This document shows positions 55,101 through 61,409 of a stretch of 64,000 nt of DNA, in pieces (position 1 is the first letter of the stretch; every line of letters starts with the position of its first letter). A model generated the notes under the pieces. It worked only from the letters and a program-made list of their open reading frames with translations. It was not told the DNA's origin and made no database searches. The translations under genes and the position numbers were made by a program. Source of the stretch: JBCDHN01 sp965224535 (lineage in GTDB: Bacteria > Verrucomicrobiota > Verrucomicrobiia > Verrucomicrobiales > DEV007); assembly GCA_965224535.1 (NCBI GenBank), contig CBDCZR010000019.1, forward strand, positions 1 through 64,000, in the 5' to 3' direction.

Positions 55101-56931
55101 TTGGCGTGGTATCCAGATTTTGCCCGCCATTGGCCGTTCCGCCAGCGTCTTGAACCTGGAAGGTAAACCCGGCGTAGCCGTTGCCGCTTTCGTTCGGCGC
55201 GGGGGCGAAAACGAAGTTTGGAAGGTCGGCGACGGCGATCGACTGACCGGCTGCGACGGGAACGCCGCCCAACGTCAGAGAACCCGCGTTAGGCAGCGTG
55301 GTGATGGTCACGGCCTGGAAGGCATCGCCTTCAACCGGATCATTGAAGCCGAAATCCGCGGCGGAAAAGGCGTGGGAGCCGTCTTCAGCGATAACCAGCG
55401 TGTTGTCCGAACCTTCCGGAGCGTCGTTGGCGCCCTGAACGTTCACCTGCACGGTGGCGGTGTCCGTTCCGCCGTTTCCGTCGTCGATCGCGTAGGTGAT
55501 AGTGTCGGTTCCCGTGAAATCCGGGTTAGGCGTGTAGGTTAGGGTTCCTCCAGCATCGATCGTCACGCTTCCGTTCGGCGCGCCCGCGTTGGTGATGATA
55601 AGCGGGTCGCCATCCACGTCGGAGTCGTTGTCGAGCACGGGAATGGTGACGGGTTGCTCCTCGATGGTGGTGGCGACGTCGTCTTGCGCGATAGGCGGAT
55701 CGTTGACCGGTGTCACGTTCACAACTGCGGTGCCCGTGGCCGTTCCGCCTTTGCCGTCGCTGATGGCGTAGGTGATGGTGTCGGTGCCGGTGAAATCGGG
55801 ATTTGGGGTGTATGTCAGGGTCCCGTCAGGCTGAATCTCAACCGTTCCGTTAGGCGCTTGGGCGCCGGTCACGGAAATCGGGTTGCCATCGGGATCGCCA
55901 TCGTTGGCAAGCACGTTCAGGTTAACCGGGGTGTCCTCCGGGGTTTGTGCCGCGTCGTCGTTGGCGACCGGAGCGCGGTTTGGAGCGGGGGTGGGGCTGG
56001 GCGCAGGCCGCGAAGGAGCGGAAGGTTGCGGGGGCGCCGGAGCCGCTGGTGGCTGAGGCGCCGACCAACCGGAATCTGGCGGAGGGGCATGGCCCACAAT
56101 GTCGCTGGGATCATGCTCGTGGTTATCGGAGCGCGGTCCGCCAAAACCTTCGGGCGGAGGCGTTTCGTCGGGTCTCAGGGAATCGCGCAGGTCGTTTCCG
56201 TAGGCTCCGTAGGTTTCGACAAAGTTGGCGTATCCCAAGTTGGAAAGCCGCATCAGGGTGAATTCATCGCCCGTGGGCGTGTTGGCGATACCGCCGGAAA
56301 ACGTCTCCGGCACGTCCGCCATCTCGCCGCCCGCGACCATCCCGGAGGTTGCTGGAGGGGCGGCTGCGGCCGAGGCGTGCGATTGCGCGGAAGCGGCGTT
56401 TGTCTGCATGGTCAGCATGACTTCCCCGCCGGGCGCACCGGAGTAGTAATCCTTAAGCGTTAGGTTTCCGCCGCCGATGAATTGCACGTTCAGGTCGTGG
56501 GCATCGGGCAGCAGATTGGCCGAGGCAGGCCGGCCCACGCCATCCAGCAGCTCGATGCGGTCGCCAGGCATGACGTCGATGACCTCCGAATCGCCCAGCA
56601 TGCGGTCCAGGCGCACGTCTCCGTTGGCGTCGCGGATCATGATGCGGTAGTCGAGCATTGCGGCGATGTCCTCGGCCTTGGGCTCAACTTCATCAAAGGC
56701 GCCACCGGCTGTGGCGACGAAGTAGTTTTGCACCATCACCAATTCGCCTTCCGGCAGGTTTACCAGGAGGTCGGCGCCAACTTTTTGGGTGTCGGGGGTG
56801 ATGAATTCGCCGTTTTCGTCTAAAACCAGGGCCTGGTCGCCAGGCGTGGCTTCCACGACGTCACCGTGTTGGACTGGCCGAATTTCTTTTGGCTGCCCGT
56901 CCGCATTTTTGAGGAGGATCTGATACTTCAT
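46117..56931 (-). CDS. Giant type I-secreted cadherin-like/VCBS surface adhesin
   Basis: 3604 residues. Residues ~1-180 hold two similar N-terminal modules ('VQHGDVVEATPGDQALVLDE' and 'GDSEVIDVMPGDRIELLDGV'), resembling retention modules of LapA-type adhesins, then a Pro-rich linker (APAPPQPSAPSRPAPSPTPA). About 25-30 Ig-like/cadherin-like domains follow: an ~117-residue type ('EDGSHAFSAADFGFSDPAEG'), an ~95-residue type ('TAGAITVTEGESAPVDTSVI') and three copies of a third ('AFTEDGPAVAIAD'). VCBS-like repeats ('VLANDSDPDGDDLTVAAVN') precede a C-terminal block with calcium-type loops 'DMNDDGATFD', 'DIDGDGQSEQ', 'DYNNDGQVTE', 'DADGNGVVGE'. The tail is acidic and alanine-rich. No nonapeptide RTX array is seen. 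Divergent ABC and fusion-protein genes form its exporter. Confidence 0.92.
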   Translation of the reverse strand: MKYQILLKNADGQPKEIRPVQHGDVVEATPGDQALVLDENGEFITPDTQKVGADLLVNLPEGELVMVQNYFVATAGGAFDEVEPKAEDIAAMLDYRIMIRDANGDVRLDRMLGDSEVIDVMPGDRIELLDGVGRPASANLLPDAHDLNVQFIGGGNLTLKDYYSGAPGGEVMLTMQTNAASAQSHASAAAAPPATSGMVAGGEMADVPETFSGGIANTPTGDEFTLMRLSNLGYANFVETYGAYGNDLRDSLRPDETPPPEGFGGPRSDNHEHDPSDIVGHAPPPDSGWSAPQPPAAPAPPQPSAPSRPAPSPTPAPNRAPVANDDAAQTPEDTPVNLNVLANDGDPDGNPISVTGAQAPNGTVEIQPDGTLTYTPNPDFTGTDTITYAISDGKGGTATGTAVVNVTPVNDPPIAQDDVATTIEEQPVTIPVLDNDSDVDGDPLIITNAGAPNGSVTIDAGGTLTYTPNPDFTGTDTITYAIDDGNGGTDTATVQVNVQGANDAPEGSDNTLVIAEDGSHAFSAADFGFNDPVEGDAFQAVTITTLPNAGSLTLGGVPVAAGQSIAVADLPNFVFAPAPNESGNGYAGFTFQVQDAGGTANGGQNLDTTPNAITFDVTPVNDAPQGTDKAINLAEDNPHTFAAADFGFSDPVEGDAFQAVTITTLPDAGALTLGGVAVATGQTIAVGDIPSLTYTPAENQTGQNYAGFTFQVQDDGGTANGGIDTDQSPNTITFNVGAVDDAPVPTAGAITVTEGQTAPVDTNVITIADPDTNPAQITISPTGVAGGQFQVGGNPAPTFTYQDVLDGAVTFVHDGSETPADFDFQVTDGTSTVPVDPTVNFLPVNDAPQGADNTVNAPEDGSYSFAAGDFGFSDPAEGHAFEAVTITTVPGAGALTLDGNPVAPGQSIAVAQIPNLVFTPAPEANGSGYANFTFQVQDDGGTANGGQDLDPTPNTITIDVSPENDAPTVDLNGGDGQGDDYATAFTEDGPAVAIADTDVAVNDVDDANLASATITLADGKAGDILGLSGPLPGGITFATSSSAPLAGEGTITVTLTGPASQADFAAALELVTFENTSDNPNTADRTLQVVANDGTNDSSPVTTTVSVLPVNDAPEGTDKAIGLSEDGSHAFSAADFGFSDPAEGDAFQAVTITTLPTEGSLTLGGVAVTAGQSIAVGDIPSLTYSPAPGANGDAYANFTFQVQDDGGTANGGIDTDQSPNTITFNVGAVNDAPVPTAGAITVTEGESAPVDTSVISIADPDSTPGQITITPTGVAGGQFEVSGNPAPSFTYQDVLDGNVTFVHDGSETPADFDFQVTDGGETVNADPAITFVPVNDAPEGADKAIGVQEDGSHAFSADDFGFSDPAEGDAFQAVTITTLPTEGSLTLGGLAVTAGQSIAVGDIPSLTYSPAPGANGDAYANFTFQVQDDGGTANGGVDTDQSPNTITFNVGAVNDAPVPTAGAITVTEGETAPVDTSVISIADPDNTPSQITITPTGVAGGQFEVGGNPAPSFTYQDVLDGNVTFVHDGSEMPADFDFQVTDGGETVNADPAITFVPVNDAPEGTDSTLSITEDGSHAFSADDFGFSDPAEGDAFQAVTITTLPTAGSLTLGGVAVTAGQSIAVNDIPNLSFAPAPDATGDGYASLTFQVQDDGGTANGGVDLDQSPNTLTFDVTPENDVPEVDLNGPGNPGDGYATTFTEDGPAVAIADPTTTVSDADDPNLASATITLTDGKAGDILGLSGPLPGGITFSTSAATPLEGDGTITVTLGGPASQADFAAALEMVTFENTSDNPDTADRTLQVVANDGTNDSSPVTTTVSVVPVNDAPEGTDKAIGLSEDGSHSFSAADFGFSDPAEGDAFQAVTITTLPTAGSLTLGGVAVAAGQSIAVGDISSLTYSPEPGANGDAYANFTFQVQDDGGTANGGIDTDQSPNTITFNIGAVNDAPVPTAGAITVTEGGTAPVDTSVISIADPDNTPGEITITPTGVAGGEFQVGGNSAPSFTYQDLLDGNATFVHDGSETPADFDFQVTDGGETVNADPAITFLPVNDAPEGADKAIGVQEDGSHAFSAADFGFSDPAEGDAFQAVTITTLPTAGSLALGGVTVAAGQSIAVGDIPTLTYSPAPGASGESYANFTFQVQDDGGTANGGIDTDQSPNAITFNVSPVNDAPSGTDNTIGLTEDGSHGFNAADFGFSDPDGDAFQAVTISTLPTAGALTLNGVNVSAGQSIGVGDIPNLVFTPAPGAEGNNYADFTFQVQDDGGTANGGVDTDQTPNTITFNVAAVNDAPVPTVGGLTIYEGGTATIDTSVITIADSDNTPGQISITPTGVVAGQFVDGSNSPVSEFTYQDVLDGAITFVHDGSETPVTFDFSISDGGETVTADPSIEYVPVNDEPEGTDNTIAVEEDGAHTFAAADFGFSDPVEGDAFQAVTITTLPTDGVLTLGGSAVGAGQSVAVGDIPNLVFTPAPDAAGESYASFTFQVQDDGGTVHGGIDTDQTLNTITFDVTPENDAPTVELSDNTAAFTEGGPTVAITDEAAVADIDDPNLAHATVTLLNGKVGDVLGHSAPLPGGITFTTSATTPIDADGTITVTLTGPATQVEFAQALALITFENTSDNPDTTDRTLQVVANDGKVDSAPATTTVSVTPVNDAPEGTDKTVSLDEDTSYAFDAADFGFSDPAEGDNFQAVKITTLPDAGALTLNGAAIASGQMVDVADLPNLVFAPAPDANGEAYASFTFQVQDDGGTANGGVDLDQSPNTITFNVNPVNDAPDPNPDGGGVGVYDDHDSISEGDEPIFGNVLANDSDPDGDDLTVAAVNAEQSAVGTTVAGTYGSVTISADGNYVYSLNNNAPEVQQLQEGQAVTDTFTYLASDGNGGTAPASLNITIHGTNNAPTISSSITDGTVYEAGLAEGTGQGPTTTSVSGTFTVSDPDSQAISLMVNGTALGALNGDAGTVLGAIPGEDGSGTLTIYGDGSWTYQLNTNVAHDGDDSTFNAADLEQFQVVATDGGANSQPLAMTFNIVDDTISVTPPSDATITNTASATYVGTLDTLGADNDTYSASLTATIGNWSPSATFAATDMTSGGNTVYYHVDPSNTSVLVAYTDVSGSPTGYSATNSDQSLVFTLNLEPNSDQFQMQMHAPIDVFQGYVFDFSDLSASGPQDNYRFTSGGSLLSPGDALPAGETVIFTAHGLAAGELVNANANYMGLNNNLIESDESGIAIDVEQTAVSIGITMEFVGSGTDKAINWVAYDATDTNVIASGTFDNGTLKHGTMWVDFEGNDIGKVEISPATAGTNSFRIGTIQIIPEESMGTVDLNFNAEITDSDGDSQLTSIGVLLQSGEAPVVLDMNDDGATFDTIEEGIEFDIDGDGQSEQVAWADESDAVLVYDYNNDGQVTERGEVVFTDYVEGAETDLEGLRAFDTDQDMMLSSGDEEFASFGVWQDADGNGVVGEGELQSLSEAGIESISLVSDGQSYAAAGGDVVVHGEATVNYADGTTGTAADATFAYEETGIVEPAGSEAPLEVATAEGESVNLDAPAEAAANESQIAGPDAAADAQATETPAVEPVEVEPVDVAPIEELEAAPPPAPPADDASASAAAAAM
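48590..55430 (-). repeat. Tandem super-repeats coding for adhesin domains
   Basis: Blocks of about 660-690 bp, made of one 117-residue and one 95-residue domain, recur with very high DNA identity, clearest between roughly 52230 and 53590. Eleven '..DK/N-T-A-I..EDGSH' domains and five 'ITVTEG' domains can be counted. The homogeneity suggests recent duplication or gene conversion; copy number is likely variable and hard to assemble. Confidence 0.85.
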
Positions 56932-57170
56932 GTGAGTGGTAGCTTGAGTGCCGAACGCCCGCGGGGACCTTCCCGACCGGTCCGGTTATTGTTCCCGTTC
57001 GCTGGGTTTGAATTGGGGCGATTTGGGGAGTTTTGAACCGGCTACCGACTGGGGAAAAGTAGGCGAGCGACAGCAAGGGAGAGTGAGCGCGGAGAATGAA
57101 CGATAATTTCCATAAAAATCAAGTTTTTAGCATAGATTAATTCGGGTTTTCAATTATTTTAGAGTTCCTG
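56932..57170. promoter_or_regulatory. Divergent promoter region of the type I secretion locus
   Basis: 239 bp between the adhesin (leftward) and the ABC exporter (rightward). The half next to the exporter is AT-rich, contrasting with the GC-rich surroundings, and includes ATAATTTCCATA (57103-57114), also found at 36658-36669. No clear -10/-35 pair could be fixed by eye, and no Shine-Dalgarno sequence precedes either start. Confidence 0.4.
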
Positions 57171-59501
57171 ATGAAACAGTCTCCTCCCGACCCCCTTCTT
57201 CAGGCGCTGGAGTTTCTTGGCAAATATCACGGACGCACCGTCAATTTGGCGGGCGCGATTCATGGGTTGCCTTTGTTCACCGGACGCCTCACACCTGAGT
57301 TGTTCGACCGCGCGGCCCAACGTTGTGGCTTTACTTCGCGGATCGTGCGGCGTCCGTTGCGAAAAATTCACCCAGCGACGCTGCCGGTGGTTCTGCTGCT
57401 CAATGACGACGAGGCGGTGATGTTGCTGAGTTTTCCGAACAAAAACACCGCCGAGTGCGCCGTTTTAAATTCGGGAGGAGGCGTGCAAACCATCGCGCTC
57501 AAGGAATTGGATCCGTATTACTCGGGGTTGGCCATTTACGTCAAGCCGAACTACGATTTCGAGCGCCGGTCCGATTTTGCGCCGCCACCGCCCAAGAAAA
57601 ACTGGTTTTGGGGCACGCTTTGGCGCTTCCGCAATTTTTATGCGCGGGTCGGCATTGCGACCGTGATGATCAACATTCTGGCGCTGGCCTCCTCCCTGTT
57701 CATCATGAACGTCTACGACCGGGTGGTGCCAAATCACGCGATCGACACCCTGTTTGCGCTGGCCATTGGCGCGACGGTGGCTTTTACCATGGAATTTGGG
57801 CTAAAAACGCTGCGAACCTATTTCGTGGACCGTGCGGGGCACCGAATCGACCTGATTTTGGGCGGCGATCTCTTTGGCAAGGTGTTGGGGATCAGTTTTG
57901 GCGCGAAGCCGGCCTCAGCAGGCGCGTTAGCGGGTCAAGCGCGCAGTTACGAAGGTCTTCGCGAGTTTTTCACCAGCGCCTCGATTTCCGCGCTGTTCGA
58001 TCTGCCGTTCGTGTTTTTGTTTGCCGGCATCGTCTTCCTTCTCGGCGGGCCGGCCGCCATTCCGCTGCTGGCCGGGGCGGTTTTTGCGCTCAGTTTCGCC
58101 GCTCTCATGCAGATTCCCATCAGCAAGGCAGTTGCGTCCAGCTACCTGGCCGGAAACCAGCGCCAAGCCCTTTTCGTGGAAGGCGTGAATGCTCTGGAAA
58201 CGATCAAATCGACCAGTTGCGAGTCCGAATTGCAGGCCAGGATGGAGGAGAGCGTTCACATTTCCGCCAAAGCCGACGGCAAGGCGCGCGCGTTCTCCCA
58301 ACTGGCGCTGAACGTCACATCCCTAACCCAGCAGATCGTTACCGTGGGCATCGTGTTCGTAGGCGTCTTCCAGGTAAAGGCGGAGGAGATGACCATGGGG
58401 GCGATGATTGCTTGCGTGATTTTGGCGGGCCGAGCCATGGCGCCGCTGACGATGATTTCCTCCATCCTAAGCCGCCTCCAGCAATCGCGCCGCTCGCTGG
58501 AAGGGCTCAACAAAATCATGGAACTCCCCTCCGAACGCGAGGACCGTGGCGGCCAATACATCAACCTGGACCGCTTTACGGGCAACATTCGCGTTACCGA
58601 CGCCGGTTTCAGCTACGATCCGGAAAGCGACCCCGTTTTTGGCCGGCTGAACCTGCAAATCGAGCCCGGCGAGCGCGTGGCTCTGCTGGGACGCATCGGC
58701 TGCGGCAAAAGCACGTTTTTGCGCATGTTGATGGCGCTCTTTCACCCAACTCAGGGGCGAATCGACATCGCCGGCATCGACACCCGCCAGCTCGATCCCA
58801 AGCAACTTCGCCGCCACATCGGCTATCTCTCGCAAGATCCCACGCTGCTCTACGGCACCCTGCGCTCCAACATCAAGGCCGGCTGCCCCTGGGCCACGGA
58901 CATGGACATGTGGGTCGCGATCGAGCACGCTGGCTTAGCTGACTGGGTACGCTCACTGCCGCGCGGGGTCGATCATCCCGTTGCCGAGGGCGGCAAGTCG
59001 CTTTCCGGCGGCCAACGCCAAGCCGTCGCCTTCGCGCGAGCGATTTTGCGCGAACCCAGCCTGCTGGTCCTGGACGAACCCACCAGCTCCATGGACTGGA
59101 CCAGCGAGCAACTGCTCCTGCGCCAAATCGACGACTACCTCATGAAAAATCCGCTGCGCACGTTGGTTGTGGCGACGCACCGGCGTTCCGTCCTATCCAT
59201 CTGCGAGCGAATCATCGTCATCGACAAAGGAAGCGTGTTTGCCGACGGGCCGAAGGAAGAGGTGCTGGCCCAGCAGCAGCAATCGCGGCGCGGAGGTGGC
59301 CAGCAGCAGGTTTCCAGGGGCCCATCGCCCATCCAACTGCCGCAGGGTCCCTCAACCCCGCAATCCGAGGATGAGGAGTTTGTCGCGCTGTATTCCAATC
59401 ATTCGCCCGCGGCGGCCCAGACTCCCGATCTGAGCCAAATTGGGCCAATCGGCGCCAAACAACCCACAGATCCCAGCCTCAATCCCTTTGCTCCGAGCTA
59501 A
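57171..59501 (+). CDS. Type I secretion ABC exporter (LapB/HlyB-like)
   Basis: 776 residues. Residues ~1-130 form a peptidase C39-like domain without the catalytic Cys (starting 'LQALEFLGKYHGRTVNLAGA'), as in LapB/HlyB-type exporters of large adhesins. The transmembrane domain (~150-450) includes 'IMNVYDRVVPNHAIDTLFAL' and 'FALSFAALMQIPISKAVASS'. The ATPase domain has Walker A 'LLGRIGCGKSTFLRML', signature 'KSLSGGQRQAVAFARAI' and Walker B 'LLVLDEPTSSMDW'. The C-terminal ~75 residues are Gln/Pro-rich. It ends two bases before the membrane-fusion protein gene. Confidence 0.93.
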   Translation: MKQSPPDPLLQALEFLGKYHGRTVNLAGAIHGLPLFTGRLTPELFDRAAQRCGFTSRIVRRPLRKIHPATLPVVLLLNDDEAVMLLSFPNKNTAECAVLNSGGGVQTIALKELDPYYSGLAIYVKPNYDFERRSDFAPPPPKKNWFWGTLWRFRNFYARVGIATVMINILALASSLFIMNVYDRVVPNHAIDTLFALAIGATVAFTMEFGLKTLRTYFVDRAGHRIDLILGGDLFGKVLGISFGAKPASAGALAGQARSYEGLREFFTSASISALFDLPFVFLFAGIVFLLGGPAAIPLLAGAVFALSFAALMQIPISKAVASSYLAGNQRQALFVEGVNALETIKSTSCESELQARMEESVHISAKADGKARAFSQLALNVTSLTQQIVTVGIVFVGVFQVKAEEMTMGAMIACVILAGRAMAPLTMISSILSRLQQSRRSLEGLNKIMELPSEREDRGGQYINLDRFTGNIRVTDAGFSYDPESDPVFGRLNLQIEPGERVALLGRIGCGKSTFLRMLMALFHPTQGRIDIAGIDTRQLDPKQLRRHIGYLSQDPTLLYGTLRSNIKAGCPWATDMDMWVAIEHAGLADWVRSLPRGVDHPVAEGGKSLSGGQRQAVAFARAILREPSLLVLDEPTSSMDWTSEQLLLRQIDDYLMKNPLRTLVVATHRRSVLSICERIIVIDKGSVFADGPKEEVLAQQQQSRRGGGQQQVSRGPSPIQLPQGPSTPQSEDEEFVALYSNHSPAAAQTPDLSQIGPIGAKQPTDPSLNPFAPS

Positions 59502-59503
59502 CC

Positions 59504-60712
59504 ATGAAAGCTAACGACTCCATTCCGCCCGACGACATCGACTTCGCCCGCAGCGCCCGCGAAGCCTTGCTGGGCGACAAGGTTCGGGGCGCCAATTTGC
59601 TGCTTTGGTTCATCGCCGCGATCATGGCTGCGTTCGTGGTTTGGGCCTCGCGTGCCAAGGTCGACGAGGTAACCAAGGGCATGGGCAAAGTCATCCCCTC
59701 GTCCTCGGTGCAAACGGTGCAAAACCTCGAAGGCGGCATCATCGCCGAGATTCTGGTTCGCGAGGGCCAGCGCGTCGAGGAAAATGATATTTTGGTGCGA
59801 ATCGACGACACCATGTCCAACGCCTCGTTCATGGAAAACAAGGCCGAGGCCGAAGCTCTGCGCGCCTCCCTGGTTCGATTGCTGGCAGAGGCCGAAGGCA
59901 AGCTGCTGCTCGATTTTCCCGAAGAAATACGCACCGACTTGATCGAGCGCGAAACGCAGCTTTTCGACAAACGCCAGGATGAACTGGCCGAAGCGCGAAA
60001 AACGCTAGAAAGCAGCCGCCGCCTCGCCGCCGACGAGTTGGCCATGACCATCCCCTTGGTGGAAAAGAACATCGTCTCCAAAGTCGATAAAATGCGTCTG
60101 GAACGCGAGGTCAACGAGCTGGAGGGCAAACTCAAGGAGATCACCGGCGCCTTCCAGAGCAAGGCCATGGAGCAATACAACGCGACAAAAGCCAAGCTGG
60201 AGAGCCTGGAACAAGTCTTGCAGGGGCGCGAAGACCGCGTGCTCCGCACGGTGGTGCGTTCGCCGGTGCAAGGCACGGTCAACAAGCTCCACGCCACTAC
60301 GTTAGGCGGCGTGGTTCAGCCCGGCGAACCGATCGTCGACATCGTCCCGGATGACGATACCCTGTTGGTTTCTGCGAAGGTGCGCCCCCAAGACATCGCG
60401 TTTTTGAGCCCCGGTCAGGAAGCCGTCCTCAAATTCACGGCCTACGATTTTTCGATGTTCGGCGGGCTCAAAGGGCTGGTCGAAAACATCAGCGCAGACA
60501 CCATCGAGGACGAGGTGGATCGCCAGCATTACTACGAGATCAAGGTCCGCAACCATTCCGGCAAACTCACCTCCAAAGAGGGCGAAGTGTTGCCGATTAT
60601 CCCCGGCATGGTTGTGGAAGTGGACGTGCTGACCGGACGCCGCTCGGTATTGCAGTATCTGCTCAAGCCGTTCCACCGCATGCGCTACAATGCCTTGCGC
60701 GAACCCAACTAA
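59504..60712 (+). CDS. HlyD/LapC-type membrane fusion protein
   Basis: 402 residues. A single inner-membrane helix (LLLWFIAAIMAAFVVWASRA) is followed by 'DEVTKGMGKVIPSSSVQTVQ', the biotinyl-lipoyl-like half 'NLEGGIIAEILVREGQRVEE', a long coiled coil (~100-220) and the second half 'RVLRTVVRSPVQGTVNKLHA' with 'GEPIVDIVPDDDTLLV'. The C-terminal 'MVVEVDVLTGRRSVLQYLLK' and 'PFHRMRYNALRE' is the classic HlyD ending. It bridges the ABC exporter and TolC. Confidence 0.95.
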   Translation: MKANDSIPPDDIDFARSAREALLGDKVRGANLLLWFIAAIMAAFVVWASRAKVDEVTKGMGKVIPSSSVQTVQNLEGGIIAEILVREGQRVEENDILVRIDDTMSNASFMENKAEAEALRASLVRLLAEAEGKLLLDFPEEIRTDLIERETQLFDKRQDELAEARKTLESSRRLAADELAMTIPLVEKNIVSKVDKMRLEREVNELEGKLKEITGAFQSKAMEQYNATKAKLESLEQVLQGREDRVLRTVVRSPVQGTVNKLHATTLGGVVQPGEPIVDIVPDDDTLLVSAKVRPQDIAFLSPGQEAVLKFTAYDFSMFGGLKGLVENISADTIEDEVDRQHYYEIKVRNHSGKLTSKEGEVLPIIPGMVVEVDVLTGRRSVLQYLLKPFHRMRYNALREPN

Positions 60713-60788
60713 CCCCATCCGAAAGGCCGATTTTCCGGGGTGACGATCCGCGGTTTTGGGATATCGTTAGCCTTTTCCGGAAATTCGC

Positions 60789-61409
60789 ATGTTTTTTGGC
60801 ATCGACACGGTTTTTGCCCTCTACAGCCTGATTGGTGGCGCTGAGGCGGCCGTGGCCACGCACGATCAAGCCCACGACCGGCCAAGCTACGCTGCTTTGG
60901 AGGCCGCCTGGAGCGCGGTGGAGCGTTTGAAGATCGATCCGGCCACCATTCAATGTCTGGCGGTGATCGACTTTACCAAGCCATCTTACCTCAAACGGCT
61001 GGAAGTCTATCAACCCGGCGAATGCCGCGCCCGGCGCTATTTTTGCGCTCACGGCCGCAAATCGGGCGGGATTTTCGCGAACGACTTCTCCAATCGCAGC
61101 GGATCGAACCAGACCAGCCTGGGACTGTACCGAGTTGGCGAACCTTACCGCGGCTCCTGGGGCCAAAGCCTGAAGCTCTACGGTCTGGAGGCCGGATTGA
61201 ACGACAAAGCGGTGGTGCGCAAAATCGTGCTCCATTCGGCCTGGTATGTGAGCGATGCGATCATCGGCCAAAACATCGCCGAGGGCTACGGACCCCGCAT
61301 TGGCCGCAGCCAAGGTTGCCCGGCCGTCCGGGCCGAAGATTTGAAAGCGGTGACGGGGCTTTTGCAGCCCGGCACGCTGCTCTACATTCACGGTGTGGAC
61401 GGAGATTGA
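60789..61409 (+). CDS. Murein L,D-transpeptidase catalytic-domain protein (YkuD_2 type)
   Basis: 206 residues. 'TIQCLAVIDFTKPSYLKRLE', 'HGRKSGGIFANDFSNRSGSN', 'TSLGLYRVGEPYRGSWGQSL', 'RKIVLHSAWYVSDAII' and 'GRSQGCPAV' are the blocks of the YkuD_2 family, with a His and the Cys of 'SQGCPAV' as catalytic candidates. The N-terminus has a hydrophobic stretch (VFALYSLIGGAEAAVATHDQ) that may serve as a signal. It overlaps the next, convergent gene by 22 bp. It is the fourth L,D-transpeptidase-like gene in the window. Confidence 0.85.
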   Translation: MFFGIDTVFALYSLIGGAEAAVATHDQAHDRPSYAALEAAWSAVERLKIDPATIQCLAVIDFTKPSYLKRLEVYQPGECRARRYFCAHGRKSGGIFANDFSNRSGSNQTSLGLYRVGEPYRGSWGQSLKLYGLEAGLNDKAVVRKIVLHSAWYVSDAIIGQNIAEGYGPRIGRSQGCPAVRAEDLKAVTGLLQPGTLLYIHGVDGD

